From the NCBI RefSeq assembly GCF_022201045.2, contig NC_068558.1:27237501-27301500 (forward strand): a stretch of 64,000 nt of DNA, given 5' to 3'. Positions 45,547 to 60,098 of this stretch are shown piece after piece. The notes under the pieces are model-generated. The model was given only the letters and a program-made list of their open reading frames with translations, did no database searches and was not told where the DNA came from. Source of the stretch: Citrus sinensis. Lineage: Eukaryota > Streptophyta > Magnoliopsida > Sapindales > Rutaceae. Numbering within the stretch: the stretch's first letter is position 1; every line of letters starts with the position of its first letter. A program made the position numbers and the translations under genes.

Positions 45547-46509
45547 GGCCCCGTTTGGGATTGTTTTTGGGAGGGTTAAAAGTGATTTTAAAACTCTAAA
45601 AGCTAATTTTGGTGTTTGGTAAAAAAAAATCAAAATCATTTTTGCTAGAATCAGCTCCTCCTACAGCTGATTTTGAAAAGCAGGGAAGGAGTAACTTTTA
45701 AATTCTGATTTTGAGAATCAATTTTATCCTTTAATATAATTTCATAAATATCCTTACAATTATTACTTAAACCAGAAATTATCCTTATTTAAATTGGAAA
45801 TAAAATTAATATTTTAATAATTTTTTATTATAATTAACGTACACCTTTCGTTTACCCTCTTTCTTCATATTTTGTGTTCTATCAAAACTTCTCTAGTGCA
45901 ACAAAACAAGATCCAGTACGTGTTCCATCACCATATTCAATAACAGTAAGTGATTCATCACCCCTTTCATGCATATTCAATGTAATTTTTATTATAATAT
46001 TTATTGTTTGTCTTATTTGGGTTTGTTTATATATAAATAATTCTATGCCTATGCAATTTTTATTAAAATATTCATTGTTTGTCTTATTTGGATTTTCCTT
46101 CAACTATCAAGACGCTTCGCTTTCTCCGTAAGAATAGTTTGTGTAACTAAAGATATAGTGCACAAAGCTATAGAAAGTGCTACGTTTATGCTGCTTGACA
46201 AGAAATTAATTTGCCAATTCCACATTTTTATATAAAAAAAAAATTGTTTGATTCAACGAGATATTGTACGTGTACATTTTTATATGTATAAGTAAATTTC
46301 ATCCTACATTATGTATATTTTAGTCATTTATTTTCTTACACCAGTTTAATAATAAGATTTACCAAACACTCATAACTGCTTTCAAAATTCACAGTACTTT
46401 TGAAAATAAAATTTATCAAACACTTAACTGATTTTCTTCACAACTGATTATTTCTACAGCATAGCTAACAACAATTATTTTAAAAGCTGCAGCATTACCA
46501 AACTGGCCC
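45547..46509. mobile_element. PIF/Harbinger (Tourist)-like MITE, copy 1
   Basis: The ends GGCCCCGTTTGGG and the complement of CCAAACTGGCCC form short TIRs, flanked by TAA on both sides (45544-45546 and 46510-46512), the TWA target of the PIF/Harbinger superfamily. The outer parts align with the second copy at 61618-62314. The central 250 or so bases (about 45850-46150) are absent from copy 2. No transposase is encoded; a short frame at 45874-46131 is unconvincing. Confidence 0.75.
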
Positions 46510-46512
46510 TAA

Positions 46513-47369
46513 GACTCAAGTTAAGACTCAAATAGTAAAATCCTATCATTATTGATTAATTATTATCCAAATAATGGAAAATAATGTGCATTAAATAGGA
46601 AATGGAAACTATTGTATATGATTAACACATGTCACTCTTCTACAAGTCCCAACTAAGCATATTCCATATCTTTCCTACATATTCCTTACCTCAGAGAAGG
46701 TGAGAAAAGATCTTGCAAAAATATATTTATCCTTTTTATTTTATTTATATATTTATTTAATATAATTCTTATTGTATATGCATTAATAAGAGAAGATTTG
46801 TAAAGAAAAAAAAATCAATAAATTAAACTTATAATATTATGATAACTAAGCCGTTTTGGACGATATATTTAACTAAGAAGATATAATTAAAAGAACACTA
46901 AATTTTTTTTTAAGTGTTTTAATCTTAGTCATTTATTTAATATAATAGATAAATAATTAATTAACTAAAAAATAGCAGATAACTTATAGGTTTCTAAATT
47001 ATTATGTTATTAAAATTATACATTACATTTATAATGTGCTGCAACTTTAATGTAAATTATAACAAAAAAATATAATGACATTTTTTAGTAGTTAATTGTA
47101 GCTTTCTTTTTATAAAATGCTATTATAGAATGCCAATTGACAACTTTACAAGAAAAATTACGATACACCAATACACCAATAATGAATGGTATAGGACGCA
47201 TAAGGTAAAATAAACTCTAAAGTCTAATTAAACATTCTTATGAATGTTGGTTTTGTATATATATGTTCATATAATTTTTTGAATTTTGTATTATTAAATA
47301 GGATGTGTTTTTCACTTTTTCTTTAAGTAATTGTATTTTCACTTAATAAAGACAAAATAATTTTTTTAA
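46513..47369. other. AT-rich intergenic DNA
   Basis: No gene, RNA or clear element is visible. Confidence 0.4.
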
Positions 47370-47480
47370 AGGTGAGGGAGCCCAAATATATTTTTTTTAC
47401 CCTCCTTACAACCCCAAAAAATCGAACCCGAATTTTGGTAGAGATTAGTGCTGCACTGCAATCAACCCGACCACGTTCTT
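47370..47480 (-). mobile_element. tRNA-derived SINE-like sequence
   Basis: On the minus strand, an A-box-like gtggtcgggttgattg is followed about 40 bases later by a B-box-like GGTTCGATT, the layout of a tRNA-type pol III promoter, and then by a less conserved body. No poly(A)- or poly(T)-ended target duplication was found. Confidence 0.45.
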
Positions 47481-48758
47481 GGAGCTTTTCAATCTTAGTA
47501 CATGATGCTTAATTAAAAGAATGTCAAATATATTTTTTATTACAAATAAAACCAAAACCATTCACAAAACAAACGACAATTCATCAACGTGTGTAATTAA
47601 ACTGCTTAAAAGAAGAAATTAATATTAGCATATGATAGAATTATAACACGTTCAAAAGTGTAATTCGAAAATTTTGCAAAAGTAGATTGAGAATCACGAG
47701 TCACAAACTTCATTTAATTTACAGCATGGACCACATGATCTACTAGCTAGCTATTGGAAATGTGCCTTGTCTGCAGGCTGAAGCTTATATAAAGCAAATC
47801 TTTTCTACTTATTAAATGTTGATCTTAAGTATTAATTAATAAATTAATAATGCTTAATTAGGGGGAAAAATGGAGGTATAGTACGGAAATATTTTTTCAA
47901 AAGATTGTTTTCTATAAACAGTTTATTAAATAAGTTATCACACATTTTTTAAGTCTTTATTAATCTTAATATTTTCACAAAATAATAATTACATCTTATT
48001 TTTTTTCATAAACCCTAATATACAAATAAAATAAATTTAAACTTATATATATTTTAGTCATTATATGATAAAACAACAATTTCGTAATATGCCCTAAACA
48101 TTTCAAACATGCCCTAAACATTTACACCAAATTTAATGGAATGCTTAAGACCCCCCCCCCCCCCCCCACACACGATTGAAAACATAAAACTTGAGATTAT
48201 ACAATAATATATAGTTATATTTTAGTATTGTATTCTAGCTAAATGATGCTATACATTAAACCTTGTCATTAATCATTGACTAATTCATATATAATTCTGA
48301 TTGCGTCACGAAGTGATTATCCAATCATGTAAAAATAATATCGTGTTTACTCTTATCCCTAAATAATATAAAATCACCATAAATATACTGTACACGCATG
48401 ATGAAAACAAAACAAGTGATATTAATTATTACATTGATACGGTTTCACCTGAGACTTTTTCACGAGTTGGTTGCACGTACGCTGGTTATACCCAAGATTT
48501 TCTCAATTATAAAACCCTATTTATGATGCAAAAACAATATCTTCTATCGTGCCCATTTTTCTTGCAAAGATTTTCTCTTCCTTAATTTACTCAAAATTAG
48601 TAATATCCTCTATTTCATTTATTATATATATTTTCTTCATGTCTTCATTTATCCATCTCTCTTTCCTCGTCAATTCTTGCCTTTCTTTCTTTGATCCTTT
48701 ATATCTTAATTTCTTAAAAGGAAAAAAAAAGATCAAATTTCCGGGGGGGAAAAAAAAG
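47481..48758. other. Intergenic DNA and 5' leader of the DUF506 gene
   Basis: AT-rich sequence with a run of 17 C at 48151-48167. The last 200 bases before the ATG at 48759 are pyrimidine-rich, as in plant leaders. The open frame 48549-48758 upstream of the ATG is in the same frame but does not look like protein. Confidence 0.45.
48151..48167. repeat. Poly(C) homopolymer, 17 bases
   Basis: An uninterrupted run of 17 C in very AT-rich DNA. The length may be unstable or a sequencing estimate. Confidence 0.85.
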
Positions 48759-51700
48759 ATGGGTAAATTAATCCTTGAAGATAGGGCTCATGGAAATGAT
48801 TATAAGGAGCAAAAGCATCATCACTGCATGGACAGCCTTGAAGAGAAGGTTTCGGTGTTTGTCGAAGATTTTGAAAATATTCATTCTGATGAAGATTCTG
48901 GTGATGATTATGGCTCTGAAAACAGTAGCAACAATGATTTGCATGGGTATCATAATGAGAGAATTTTATTCTGGGAAGCACAAGAAGCCCTGCTCCAGGT
49001 TCTTCTTCTTCCCCTTTTTTTTTAACCCCCTCATCAGCTTTATATTATTTATTTTGCATAATATTTCCTTCATCATGTTTAAAAGAAAATAGAAAGATAG
49101 CTTCGGTTAAAATTCACTAGCCTCTTGAAGATCATTTTTCAACATAATTAAAAAAAAAAATTAACTTCTTCTAATAATTTGTACAATTATGTGATACGCC
49201 AGAGAAACGGATTGTGAAACTAATTGACTTCTTAATAACATCTAGGATTTAAATTTATTTATCATTCCAAATCCTTGATAAGGGAAGATTTTTGTTTGAT
49301 TGTTTCAATTGTTTAAACTTCTCTAATTCTTTTTGAACCGTAGGCAAGAGAAAAACTTTTTTAAGATATCTTCAATTTTTTTAAAAATAGTTTAGTTTGA
49401 CTAAATTTCAAGAACTATATTTCTGTTTATTATAGTTACTTTTTGAATTCAGTTGCTGTAAAAATGAAATAGGGAAGAAAGAGTTGAGAAATTTGAAACT
49501 CTTGAGAAGAAATTTTAGAGTACATAAGATATAATATATCTACAATAAATAAATGATATTATAGTATGTGTATACTTATTTTAAAAAATTATTATATAAA
49601 TGATGATTATATTAAATTTAATTATATAAATCATACATATATTAATTAATTGTATTATCTTCTAATATTCTAAAAATCTTCCTGCAGAAGAGAAGGAAAC
49701 CATAAATGTTAGTGTTTTGGGACCCAATAAATGATAGGTCTTGTCTCTAACATTTACTTGCATGTTAAAATGACAAATATGCCATGATGCATTTCGGATA
49801 ATAATTAAATTTTATTTCATTAAATAGTTTAACACTTTACGAATTAGAATATGATAATAATTAGAATATGAATTCTAATTATTATAGGATATCCTTATAC
49901 CAATAACAGGTACAAATATTAAATCGAGGTACCCTTTCTATGACAATTCTCAACAGCTTTCCCTCTATTTTTGTGCCTTTAGTGGGCCTAGTATTTCCGG
50001 CAATGGCAATGGCTTCGTTATTTCTTTATCTTGAAAAAAATAAGATTTTGTAAATCCGATCGGATCAAGTATCTATTGTTTTTCTATAAATATATTATAA
50101 TACATCAATATCCTAAATTACACGTTCGCATTTTGTAAAATATAAATTTAAACAATACACGACTACCTTATAGCAATAAATCCTTTTAAAAGTTTTATAT
50201 GTAGTAATGATTTTTCTTTTTTTCCGTCTGTACATTTGTTTGTTGGTGGTTCAATAATGAAATCCTGTGTGTAATATGTTGTGTTTGCATTTTTTTTCCC
50301 ACTCGTTAAACTGAAATATTTAGTTTTTAGTTTTTTTTTTTTTTGTCTTAACTAAATAAAATATCAAAATTTATGGTCTATAATATCCATAGGGCAAAGC
50401 TTATTTTGTCAGCAGATCCAGATATTATTATCTTTATCAGAACACGACAGAAAAATTTGATTTTGGTTATTCGACAAATGAGGTCACAAAAGCACGGTCC
50501 ACATACGGATTTTGGGCCTCTCATTGAAGATATTCCATGATTATTATATATTTTGGACCATTTGACTACTTCATTTAATGTTCTAAATACTTGCCAAATT
50601 TTTTCTGGTGTTAAAGAATTAGAATATGGATCTCCTTATATTAGGTTTAACGAAACATACATTTATATACAGAAATAATTTTTATAGGTGGGACTTATTA
50701 TTATTGTTGTGTGTGCGATAAGTTACGTTAAACGTAATTTAACAGTGGCCTTAGAATATACTTGTGGAGTTTTTTGTTCGTAATTTTTTATTATATATTT
50801 ATAGTAATGTATGATTAAGATTTAATGGTCTATATATTCTTATTCTATGACTATCACATCTTTATGAAAGATCAGCATAAAATTCAGCTCAACGTTCAAC
50901 CTAAATTCTGTAAAAAAAGATGAAAAAAAAAAAGAACTTAAATGATAAGGAAAAAATAGTAAAGAAATTTACTCAACTTTGAATTTTTTTTTTTTTTAAG
51001 ATTTTAGAAAGAAATTCACTTAACCTAGAAGTTAGAAATAAAAGGGTGTGATATTTTTCAGGAAATTATGGAGAGGCAAAGCATAACGGGCCAAAAGTTA
51101 AGGCAAGAAGTGAAAAAAATTATTGATGCCGTGAGAGAAACAGAATTTTGTAGCTGCCCCAAGCCAAGTTCCAACGGCTTATGTACACATTGTCTAAGAA
51201 GAATTCTAGTCGATAGGCTTTGTGACAAAGGTCTCAGTGCCGCTCTCTGTACATCCAAATGGAAGCACACTAAGCAAATTCCTGGAGGTAAAATATATTC
51301 ACTCACTCACATAGTTCGAATACCAAATTTTTTTCTATTTCTAAATAAATGGCGAGTGACGTGTTAGCTCGTGCCAGGTATTTCTTGTTCTGTGGTACGT
51401 TCTGATAGTGTCACATTATTTGTCAAATCAGGACATATAACATTTGCTATTCGCTATTTTTGAATTACTTGCATTATTTTTCAATTTAATTTTTTTAACT
51501 TGATCGTTGGTTATATTATTTCTTCGTGATGATATCATTATTTTCCGCAGCTGAATTATGTTGAGGATTCCTTACGAAAATACTTTAGAAAAATAATGAT
51601 TTGTACATAGTTTTATAGGGATGACAAAAAAATTCAGACTGTCTTAATCTATTCTCATGGGCTTTGGTCCGAACCTCCCACGTGAGGTTTTGGATAAGAG

Positions 51701-52685
51701 TTTAGGAGAAAAATCTTGGATTATGCTCAAATCTTCTATTTTTTTTTAAAAAAAATGAATTTATAAATTAGAACAATAAATTAAAATTTAAAAAATAATA
51801 AATAAAAAGAAAGTTTAGATCCCTAATTCATATATCAATAATGAATCAAAAAATTTAAAATTATAATATCAAACTTTCTTTTAAATGTTCATTAATTAAG
51901 AAGGTGCTTGAATTAGATAATGTAGTACTAAAAAATTAAATATCTAAACTCTTATTTGTTCAATTTTCTTTATTTATTATTTTATTTTTAAAATATTTAT
52001 TTTTTAATTTATTATTAATTATAACAATTTAATTATTATTAATTTATTTCAAATTTACAATAATTTAAAAAAATTAAAAAAACTAAGTGAAAGCTCAAAT
52101 CCGGCCTAAGTATACAACGGGCTCGACCCTTCTACTTCCACTCTAATGGGTTTGGACATGAACTTAAAAAAGCCCGTCTCAAGCCACATTTTGTTTGACG
52201 CCCTAAACTTACTGTTTCTATATTTTGGCTCCTCCAAATATTACACGCCTTATTTGCTTTGCCTTGCTCTAAAATTTATAGGGACACACGAGTACGTTGA
52301 ACTAATGGCAGCAACGCCCGGACGCAAGAAGCAGGTACCATTCCTCATTGAACTTGAATTCAGAGACCAATTTGAGATGGCAAAAGCATGCGACGAGTAC
52401 CGAAAACTCGTGTCCCAGTTACCTGAATTCTACATTGGTAAACCCGAGTACCTCAGCGCCATCGTTCGCGTACTGTGCAACGCGGCCAAGCGATCGATGA
52501 AGGAGAAGAAAATCTACATGGGACCATGGAGAAAGAGAAGTTTCATGGAAATGAAATGGTCCAAGTCTTTTGAGAAGAGCAAGTCTTTTGATGAATCTCT
52601 GAGCACGTCTTCTTTGCCTTCGCCTGTAAAAGGACACGAGTCTTGCATGCATTCATCTACATCTCTTGCAGTTGTTGTCACCTAG
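48759..52685 (+). CDS. DUF506 (PDDEXK-like) plant protein
   Basis: The gene has three exons: 48759-48998, 51062-51287 and 52282-52685, joined to give 289 residues. It belongs to the plant-specific DUF506 family, which has a predicted nuclease-like fold and is mostly of unknown biochemistry; some members are reported as calmodulin-binding repressors of root-hair growth. Visible landmarks are the acidic N-terminal stretch ([14 protein letters not shown]), [10 protein letters not shown], the basic Cys-containing ALCTSKWKH block, the [15 protein letters not shown] block, [38 protein letters not shown] and [14 protein letters not shown]. The start [10 protein letters not shown] is the first Met with coding character. 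The second intron holds about 1 kb of AT-rich and element-like DNA. Confidence 0.88.
50697..50745. repeat. Half-copy of the fold-back palindrome
   Basis: This stretch inside the first DUF506 intron (gttgtgtgtgcg...agttacgttaaacgtaa) resembles the loop and right arm of the element at 13215-13314, but only one arm is present. Confidence 0.5.
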
Positions 52686-53347
52686 ACAAAGCTTTTGTCC
52701 CAAAACTTTTGTCTTCTGATTGAAACAAAAGAGGACGAGGACGAGGGAGTATTTATAGTTGGTTTTTGGGCGGCTGATTACTAGTAAAATTGTATAGGCT
52801 ATTGTGTGAGGGACCCCAGAGCACAGAGCTTCTCTTTGGGATGCTGCTAGTTGTAACTTGCGGGTCAGTTGTGTAGCAAATTGCATATGGCATTGTATGT
52901 ATAATGATTCTATACATATATACAGAGAGTTGTTTACATTTGAGATTTTATGGATATGTCTTAACATGTTTGTGTTCCATTAACAATTCTCAAGTGTAGA
53001 CATTCGCACTAATATGTGGCAAAATTCAAATGTGGCACCATCCATGTATATGATCAAATAGAATATTGTATGAAAAAAAATTAAAAAAATTACTTCATTT
53101 GAGCAACATATAATCAACTATAACCAAATCAAAATGGAAGGTAATGAAAAGGGTCGAGGGGCGAAAACATGGATATCTAGTGTTAAAGAGTAATTCTAAC
53201 CAAAATTTGACAACTAAAGTGGAAAAAAGGAAAAAAAATGAAAATTCTACACACTATGTTACAATACAAATATAGGACAATGTAACGATTTGCGTCGCTT
53301 AGCTGGAAGCCAGCTCAAGTGGGATTGCGCATGAATTCCCATGGGGA
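52686..53347. other. 3' flanks of two converging genes
   Basis: The DUF506 gene (plus) and the alpha/beta hydrolase (minus) converge here. The sequence is probably 3' UTR on both sides with AT-rich spacer. No gene is seen. Confidence 0.5.
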
Positions 53348-56300
53348 TTAGAACCCCTCGAAAGAGGATGTAAGAATCCTGAACAACCCATCAGGGTTAT
53401 CGGCATGTACCTGCGGAAACATACAGTAAAACATCACTATTTAAGCTGTTGATAACTACTAAACTTGAGAAAATAAAGTGCGTGAAGACAACATACCCAA
53501 TGGCCAGCATCTTCTAAGACATGCATTTCAACTCCACCTCCCCCATCAACAGCCAGCTCCTCGGCAGCATGGATTCTCTGGATATCTTCAAGGGCCCATC
53601 TGTGCAAACTTCTCTCTGCTTTCAAAAAATTTACATGCACACCTTGAGGCAAGTTTTCCACGAGTTTCCTACATTATTGGTCAGATTAGAAAGCTAGTTG
53701 CAAGCTACTTTGAGAACAATAATGTATACTGCTATGACTTGATCTAACGGCAAACAAATATAAGGGCATTATTTGGATCTAAAACACTTATAACATGCAT
53801 CCCATCTATGATGATAATAAAGAAGTCAAAATGGCACAAACCATAAATTTGTTTCATCGTAGGACTGATACATTTCAGCGATTCCCTCAAGATCAAACAC
53901 CCATGAGAAACTTGATGATGCACCAAAAGACGCCGCTGGTTTAAGGTTGGTTACCACCCACTGGACACAAACCAAAAAAATGAACTATAAGATTGCAAAC
54001 ACAACATCTCTACAATTGTCTTGAGGGGTTCTAGAGTAAACAACATAGATTGTAATCCATAGAATAGGAGAAGGTTAAGATTTAGGAGAACAGAGTTGAA
54101 CAGACAAGGAAGAATGAAGCAATCCAAGAAGATAAAAAGGACAAACTCTGACAATGGGATTTCCACTGAGAGCTAACAAACCAAGAATGTAAGTTAACAG
54201 AAAACAGAAATTAAAGTGAAGTAATTTCGGATATGGTTGTTAAGCATATAACCCTTTCTGAAAGAGGCTGGAGTGCAGAATGGCCTTTACAGGAGTCTGG
54301 TCGCTGGTGATAACTAACTTCAACAGAAATCTATGGATACGGAGATATTCTTTTATGACATGGCAAATTCACGTATTGGTCCTCAATTCTACAATTTTTT
54401 TTTACGATTATACAATAATTTAAGATTAGGATTAGCATTGGAAATATACCTGTGCCACATCTTTGGAAAAGCCTTGTTGAATGAGAGCATTCACAACCTC
54501 CTGCTTTGAGATGACCTGTCTTAATGGAAGATCATAATATACTTACAATCATGGACTGAAGTATGATAAGAAACATGAAATATAAGGGAAAAAATTATTT
54601 CAACAATTTGATAAAACCGAAAGCACTTGAATAATCTATACTGTCAGTATATATTAAAACACATTACATTTCTAGATTATGTATCCTACAATGAGTCAGT
54701 CGTATCTTAAGAACTACTTGATTTGCAACCATCTTCATGTTTACACTGTAACGACCTTTTAACCACATGGTCACTTTACGAGTATACACATGTATCTTTC
54801 TATACGCATATTAAGAGAGAGGGGAACAGAGGGATAGAGGTAGAAGGCAGAGCATTCAAGGACATTACAGCAAGGATTATGACGTCTGACCAAAGATGCT
54901 TTCTTAAAAGAATGTGATTATGTGAACTGAAAATAAGTCATTAAAGAATATGTGAAACTTAATTTCAAATATCTCCATAATGCTAATATCAATTATGCCA
55001 TGCCTGAATGAGATATCAATAACAGAAGCTCAAAATACAAATTACTGAAACAGAAAATTTATAGCAAGGATAAGTTACTGCAGTCATAAAATATAACAAT
55101 TAATTTTTATTAGTTCTCATTCTGTTTTCATTTTTTTAAAATATCAGAAAATTGTACGTCATTGATAAATGCGCATTTACCAAATGAATTTATCATCTCA
55201 TCATTAAAATAACCCAGTTCATAATTAAATTATTTTGAGCCAAAATAATCCAAGGCCTCCTAACATGCAAGCTAGTGAACAGATCCCTTGAGTGTAAACA
55301 GATAGAGATACATCAAAATCCTCACCAATTCTAATCCAGTATAATTTAAGAATCATGTAATAGTGTACAGTGTGAATTATGCCAAATAATCTATAACCCA
55401 AAAATCAACGTGGTTGGACGTATTAGAACTTAAATATGTGCTATCCGCTATCAGATAAACCATGCAATCTCGTAATTAGATCCACAATCATTTTAACTAA
55501 GTCATAATAAGTTTATTAGTTGTATGGTTAAGTTTCTGGCTTTGATAATGTTTGACCCACATGCTTGCACGAGGAAGCATGTTAGGACTTTAATCATATT
55601 TTTAACCTGTACATGTTAGTTTATCATTTTTTAAGCAAACGATAACTTACCAGTGTACAACATGAAATCAAAGCTCTTATCATTTTTTAAGCAAATCATA
55701 TCTTACCGTAGTACAACAAGAAATAAAAGCTCACCTCCTTTGGCAGTTTACTAAGAAAATGAATTAGTTCAGCAGGATGATCCTCTCCATCTCCACCAGC
55801 TCTAACTTTTCCAGGAGTAGCATCCAAAACCCATACCTGTCAAAAATAAATTATAAGAGGAAAAAGATAAAAGCATCATTTCGAAACATAGTAAGCAAAT
55901 TAAATCTTAAAAGGAAAGCATGAAGGGATGACTAGGGTTGGCAAAGAGACAAGACGGGACAGGCCGGGATTTGCCAATCCTGTATGACAAGCCAGTTTGA
56001 TGAATCACATAGATTTGACATGCCGGTCTTGTGTGTATGGCCAGTCTGTTTGATAAATAAAAGATATATGACGTGTTGGTCATAGGCATATGACATGTCG
56101 TTTATGACAGAATTTGCAGCATATGACAACAAACTCATGCCATCCAGGACAATTCGAGATCCCAATCCGGAATCGTGATTTTAATCGGGACGGGATAAGG
56201 ACACTTATTTTGGTCTCGATTTACTGTTCAGGACTGAATTCGGGACACATTTTTGCCTCGATTGATAATCAAGGCAGGATGGATGATGGAAAACACTAAA

Positions 56301-59300
56301 GTCTTGGACTCTTATTTTTTAAAACAGACATGAGAGTATTTAGTAGCACAAGAATAAAATTTGATATTTGTCTGAATTGGTATTAAACCCTCATTATTCT
56401 AGCTCTGTGGCAAACAAAAGCAGTTAACACCACTAAGACCTTGAATTCTACCACCGAGTTAAAGTTTGCAACACTGTAAAAGTTTCAATAACAATTAGAG
56501 TCAAAATCTGCATCTGTAGTTCAGAGGCTAAAATCAAAGTTGAAATTTCTAGCGAGAGAATTTACTCTGACTGGGCGTGCAAGAGGTTTGGCAGCTTGTT
56601 CCACCATGCTCAAGACAACTGCAGAGATAATTATGAAGCATATTAAGCACTTGAACCACCTGAAAAATTATGTAATTTAACTATCATATTCAATTGTTTG
56701 TCATTGAGGAAATTAAATGCGAAAAAATCTAAAATACCTTTTCCTCCAAAGCTGTGACCAACTAAAACTCTGGGTGTTATTCTAAGTTGAGCAACCTAAC
56801 CCAATCAGAAAAATGAAATAAATACTTAGAAAAACAAAAATAAAAGCCAAAAAAATCTCAATCAGGCAGCATCTAAATGTATTTTTTTTCCCTTTTAAAC
56901 AATAGGATTCTATTATATTTTTACTTCAACAAGATAAAAAAGAATGCATCTCATCCTAAGCTGAAAAACTAAACATTTCATTTTTTTTAGTTCATTAATC
57001 TATTTACTTATTTGCATACAAATTATGAAGGGGAAAAGAGCAAAAAGAGAATTAAACAAGTATTTTAAAAAAAATTGAGCATGGACCTGATGAAACTATC
57101 CTTAAAATAAACACAGGATCAAACAAAAATCTTCAAGTACCTTACTATTATATGAACTAAATATAAACATATTAAAGGCATATGCATTTTAAATTTTCTA
57201 ACTTGACTGTCTTTTGTCAGTATAAGAGAAAGCAAAGCCACGAATGACAGAATGATAACATCAATGATGGATTCCAACTAAAGCTAAAAGAATGAACTCT
57301 TAACTTTATCTAATTAAATCACCAAAACACTGGCATGTCAGACTACTAATGTGCTAGATAATATGCCAGGTGAAAAGGAAAGCTACAAACCCCAATTCTA
57401 GATTAAGAAAGCATATTATGTTTTTTTTGATGGCGCAAGAACAAGGCAGAACAACCATTAACGCTTTATAGGATCAACAAATTATCTAACTAAATGAAAT
57501 GGATTTACATTATTCCTAAACACATTAGACTATAGAATCTTAAGTTAATTTCATAATCATTCATCCAATACTCGATGACATTATAGATCTACACAACAAA
57601 TTATGAAATTTAACTACCAAATCCGGGAGTCATCTAATGACCAACAAACTTGAATCTGATATATATTTCATATTGAGGTGGCTAATCCAGTTAAAGCCAT
57701 TTTACCAGAAGTTACAAGGAAGTATATGAGTAACTGGTGGGTAATATTATAGCATTCATTGGTGCATAAGCAGATGGATCATATTAAATGATACAGAAAC
57801 CATACAAAACAATGCAAATGGCAGGAGAAGTGTTCTAGCTAATGCAGAATTGAAGATGTATTAGATCTCAGTTTCAGAAAATGCAGAATGAGTAAAGGCA
57901 TAATGTTTGCAAAAGAGTCATAACCAACACTTGAGAACTGCGCACCAGTTTCAAGACATCAAGGGCGGTTGAGGCAACAGTGTGAGGCCCCCTTTTCTTG
58001 ATTGATGTGGAATCACCATGACATCGCAGGTCTACTAGGAGAAACTGGATCAACAGGACCACAAGGAACAAGTAAGTTTCTCATGATTCTCAAAAAGTCA
58101 CAAATATTAGCAAATTACATTAGAGCTCATGTAACAAATTATCTGAATTAAATAATGAAACAATAAAACAATATCACAGATAAAACAAAAATTGCATATT
58201 ATCTGAATTAATAATGAAACAATGAAAAGATACATCACTGCCAGGGGAATTCTGTGAAGAATGCTGTAGTACAAGGCACAGAGTGCTACAACTCCAGTGA
58301 CTTTTTCCGTACACACGTCACATGCATACACACACTCAACAACACATCTACAGGTACAAAATAGCATAATCTAGCAAGCATAAGTGTATTTAAGAATACC
58401 TGCCACGTCGGATATGCTCGAGCCAGTCTTCGGGCAAAAGTTCCTGCACTATTCAACATTAATCAGAAACATTTCAAACCAACTATTTTATAAGAAACAG
58501 CTACAAGGAGGAACATTTTTATTACAATTTATGATAAATGATCCTGAGAAAAGGAGAGAAATGGAACCCTTTGCTCACAACATTTTAATGAAAGAAATAA
58601 AACAAAATAAAAGTGGCACATTCAGTTTTTAACTAATTTAGACATTTCAGGATATAACTATTGGCATTGCCCGCACTATGGCCAGAAAACCATGAATACA
58701 GCAGGACATGAAACATGTATTTCAGAAAGACGGTGGCAAATAAAGAATAGTTTGTGTTTAAGTAATAACTGGAGCCCAGAAGTACAAAAGACATGCATTA
58801 ATTTATACCCATTGAACTTCACACTTTGTGACTGTCATCTCTGAACACCCATACACATCCATATATTACTTTAGGACTTATCATCCAAAAACCACTGCTT
58901 AAACCTCAAAACAATAAGCCAATCCTTATTTTTGTTGCCAAAGTCACATACAATTGGGTTAAGTTTCAGAGATCACACTCTAATATAATTTTTTTCTTCC
59001 CCAGTAATTAAAATGAATAGGTGCTTTAAATTCAAGAAAGGGAGCTCAATAGAAGATTCATTTTAGCCCATTAACCGTACTTATCACATTGCCAAGCATA
59101 TGCAAAAAACAGTTGCATACAGAATGACAAGAAACTGCAATTACATGTCTAAATATTATCAAGTCATTTACATGAGATGGGAGAACTCATCGTTAGTCTG
59201 TTCATGTTGCTTGTATAAACCATTTCTCTTAGCCATGCGATTTATGTTTCTGAGCCATTTTGGCAAGTAGAACAATACCAATAGACTAAAACAATTAACA

Positions 59301-60098
59301 ATAAATACCCCAGTTTTTCCTACTCCCAAGAATGCCGTGCAAGAGAACAGCTGTTGGTGGATCCGGTATTGATTTGTCCATCATTGAGCTCCATCTTACC
59401 TGCAAGACCAAATAGTTTACATGCATACTTATATACAGTGAGAATGATCAAACAAAAATGTCAGCATCTCTACTAGCACATCTCTTTTTTTAAAAAAAAA
59501 AAAAAAAATTATAAAACTTACAAGTGTTCCTTGAATAAGATCATACGCCTGCAAACAAAAATCAGACTATTTACCATATATTGTAAAAGAAGAACTAATA
59601 ATGAAAGGTAAGTAAACAAACATAAGCATATTTCAAACATCAGCTTTCTATTACCAAGACTCCAGAAGGCTCAGCCACATCTTTGCCAACTCGAGCAAGC
59701 CTCTCATCTACTAATGCCATACGTACATTTATACGTTTAGCAACACTGCTTGATTGACCAAGAGCTAACCGAGAGACACGTAATGCATCATTCTACAAGG
59801 AGAAAACAAAAATAATATAATTACGGTTTTACCAAATTCATATTGCAAAAAGTTTCCACAAATCATACAATTTTTTTTTTTCTTAGGCTGTAATTTTCTA
59901 ACAATTACACATTTGCATTCAAATTCAGCCTAAAGATATCTGAATTCCCAGTACAGCAATGCTGAAAATTTTTACCTCGTAAGATCTCGAAATTCTCAAA
60001 TTTACACCGAAAACGGACTCGAATTTTAGCTTCCTGTCGGGGAAATGGACGGCGCCCTGGCTCAACGGAGACGCGGCAAAGTTTGAAATCGCCGACAT
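53348..60098 (-). CDS. Alpha/beta-hydrolase, ABHD11-like
   Basis: This is an enzyme of the alpha/beta-hydrolase fold, probably an esterase or lipase-like hydrolase; the substrate is unknown. Thirteen coding exons were read with consistent phases: 60098-59976, 59792-59655, 59548-59522, 59399-59309, 58443-58400, 58044-57946, 56795-56738, 56618-56566, 55836-55735, 54515-54450, 53960-53843 (the join phase implies 119 bases; edge off by one base), 53668-53497 and 53410-53348. The product is about 384 residues. Landmarks are the oxyanion motif LLHGILGSRKNW (residues 115-126), LLVDLRCHGDS, the nucleophile elbow VLVGHSFGGK (Ser189), LDATPGK and the C-terminal catalytic His in LEDAGHW (His363). The N-terminus could be an organelle-targeting peptide. 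Resemblance to Arabidopsis At4g10030 is from memory. Confidence 0.92.
55915..56290. repeat. Possible hAT-type MITE in an intron of the hydrolase
   Basis: The intronic start (agggttggcaaagagacaag, then acgggacaggccgggat) and the later acgggataagg and gggacacattttt words look like the G-rich ends of plant hAT-type elements that begin with agggntggcaaa. Clean ends were not found. Confidence 0.35.

Noticed and set aside
48549..48758. In-frame upstream extension of the DUF506 start
   Set aside because: The upstream residues are hydrophobic and AT-driven, with a poly(A)-rich stretch just before the ATG at 48759; the conserved protein begins at [10 protein letters not shown].
51610..52130. Possible hAT-like element in the second DUF506 intron (agggatgacaaaaaaa start)
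   Set aside because: Only one end-like word was seen and no inverted partner or target duplication could be found.
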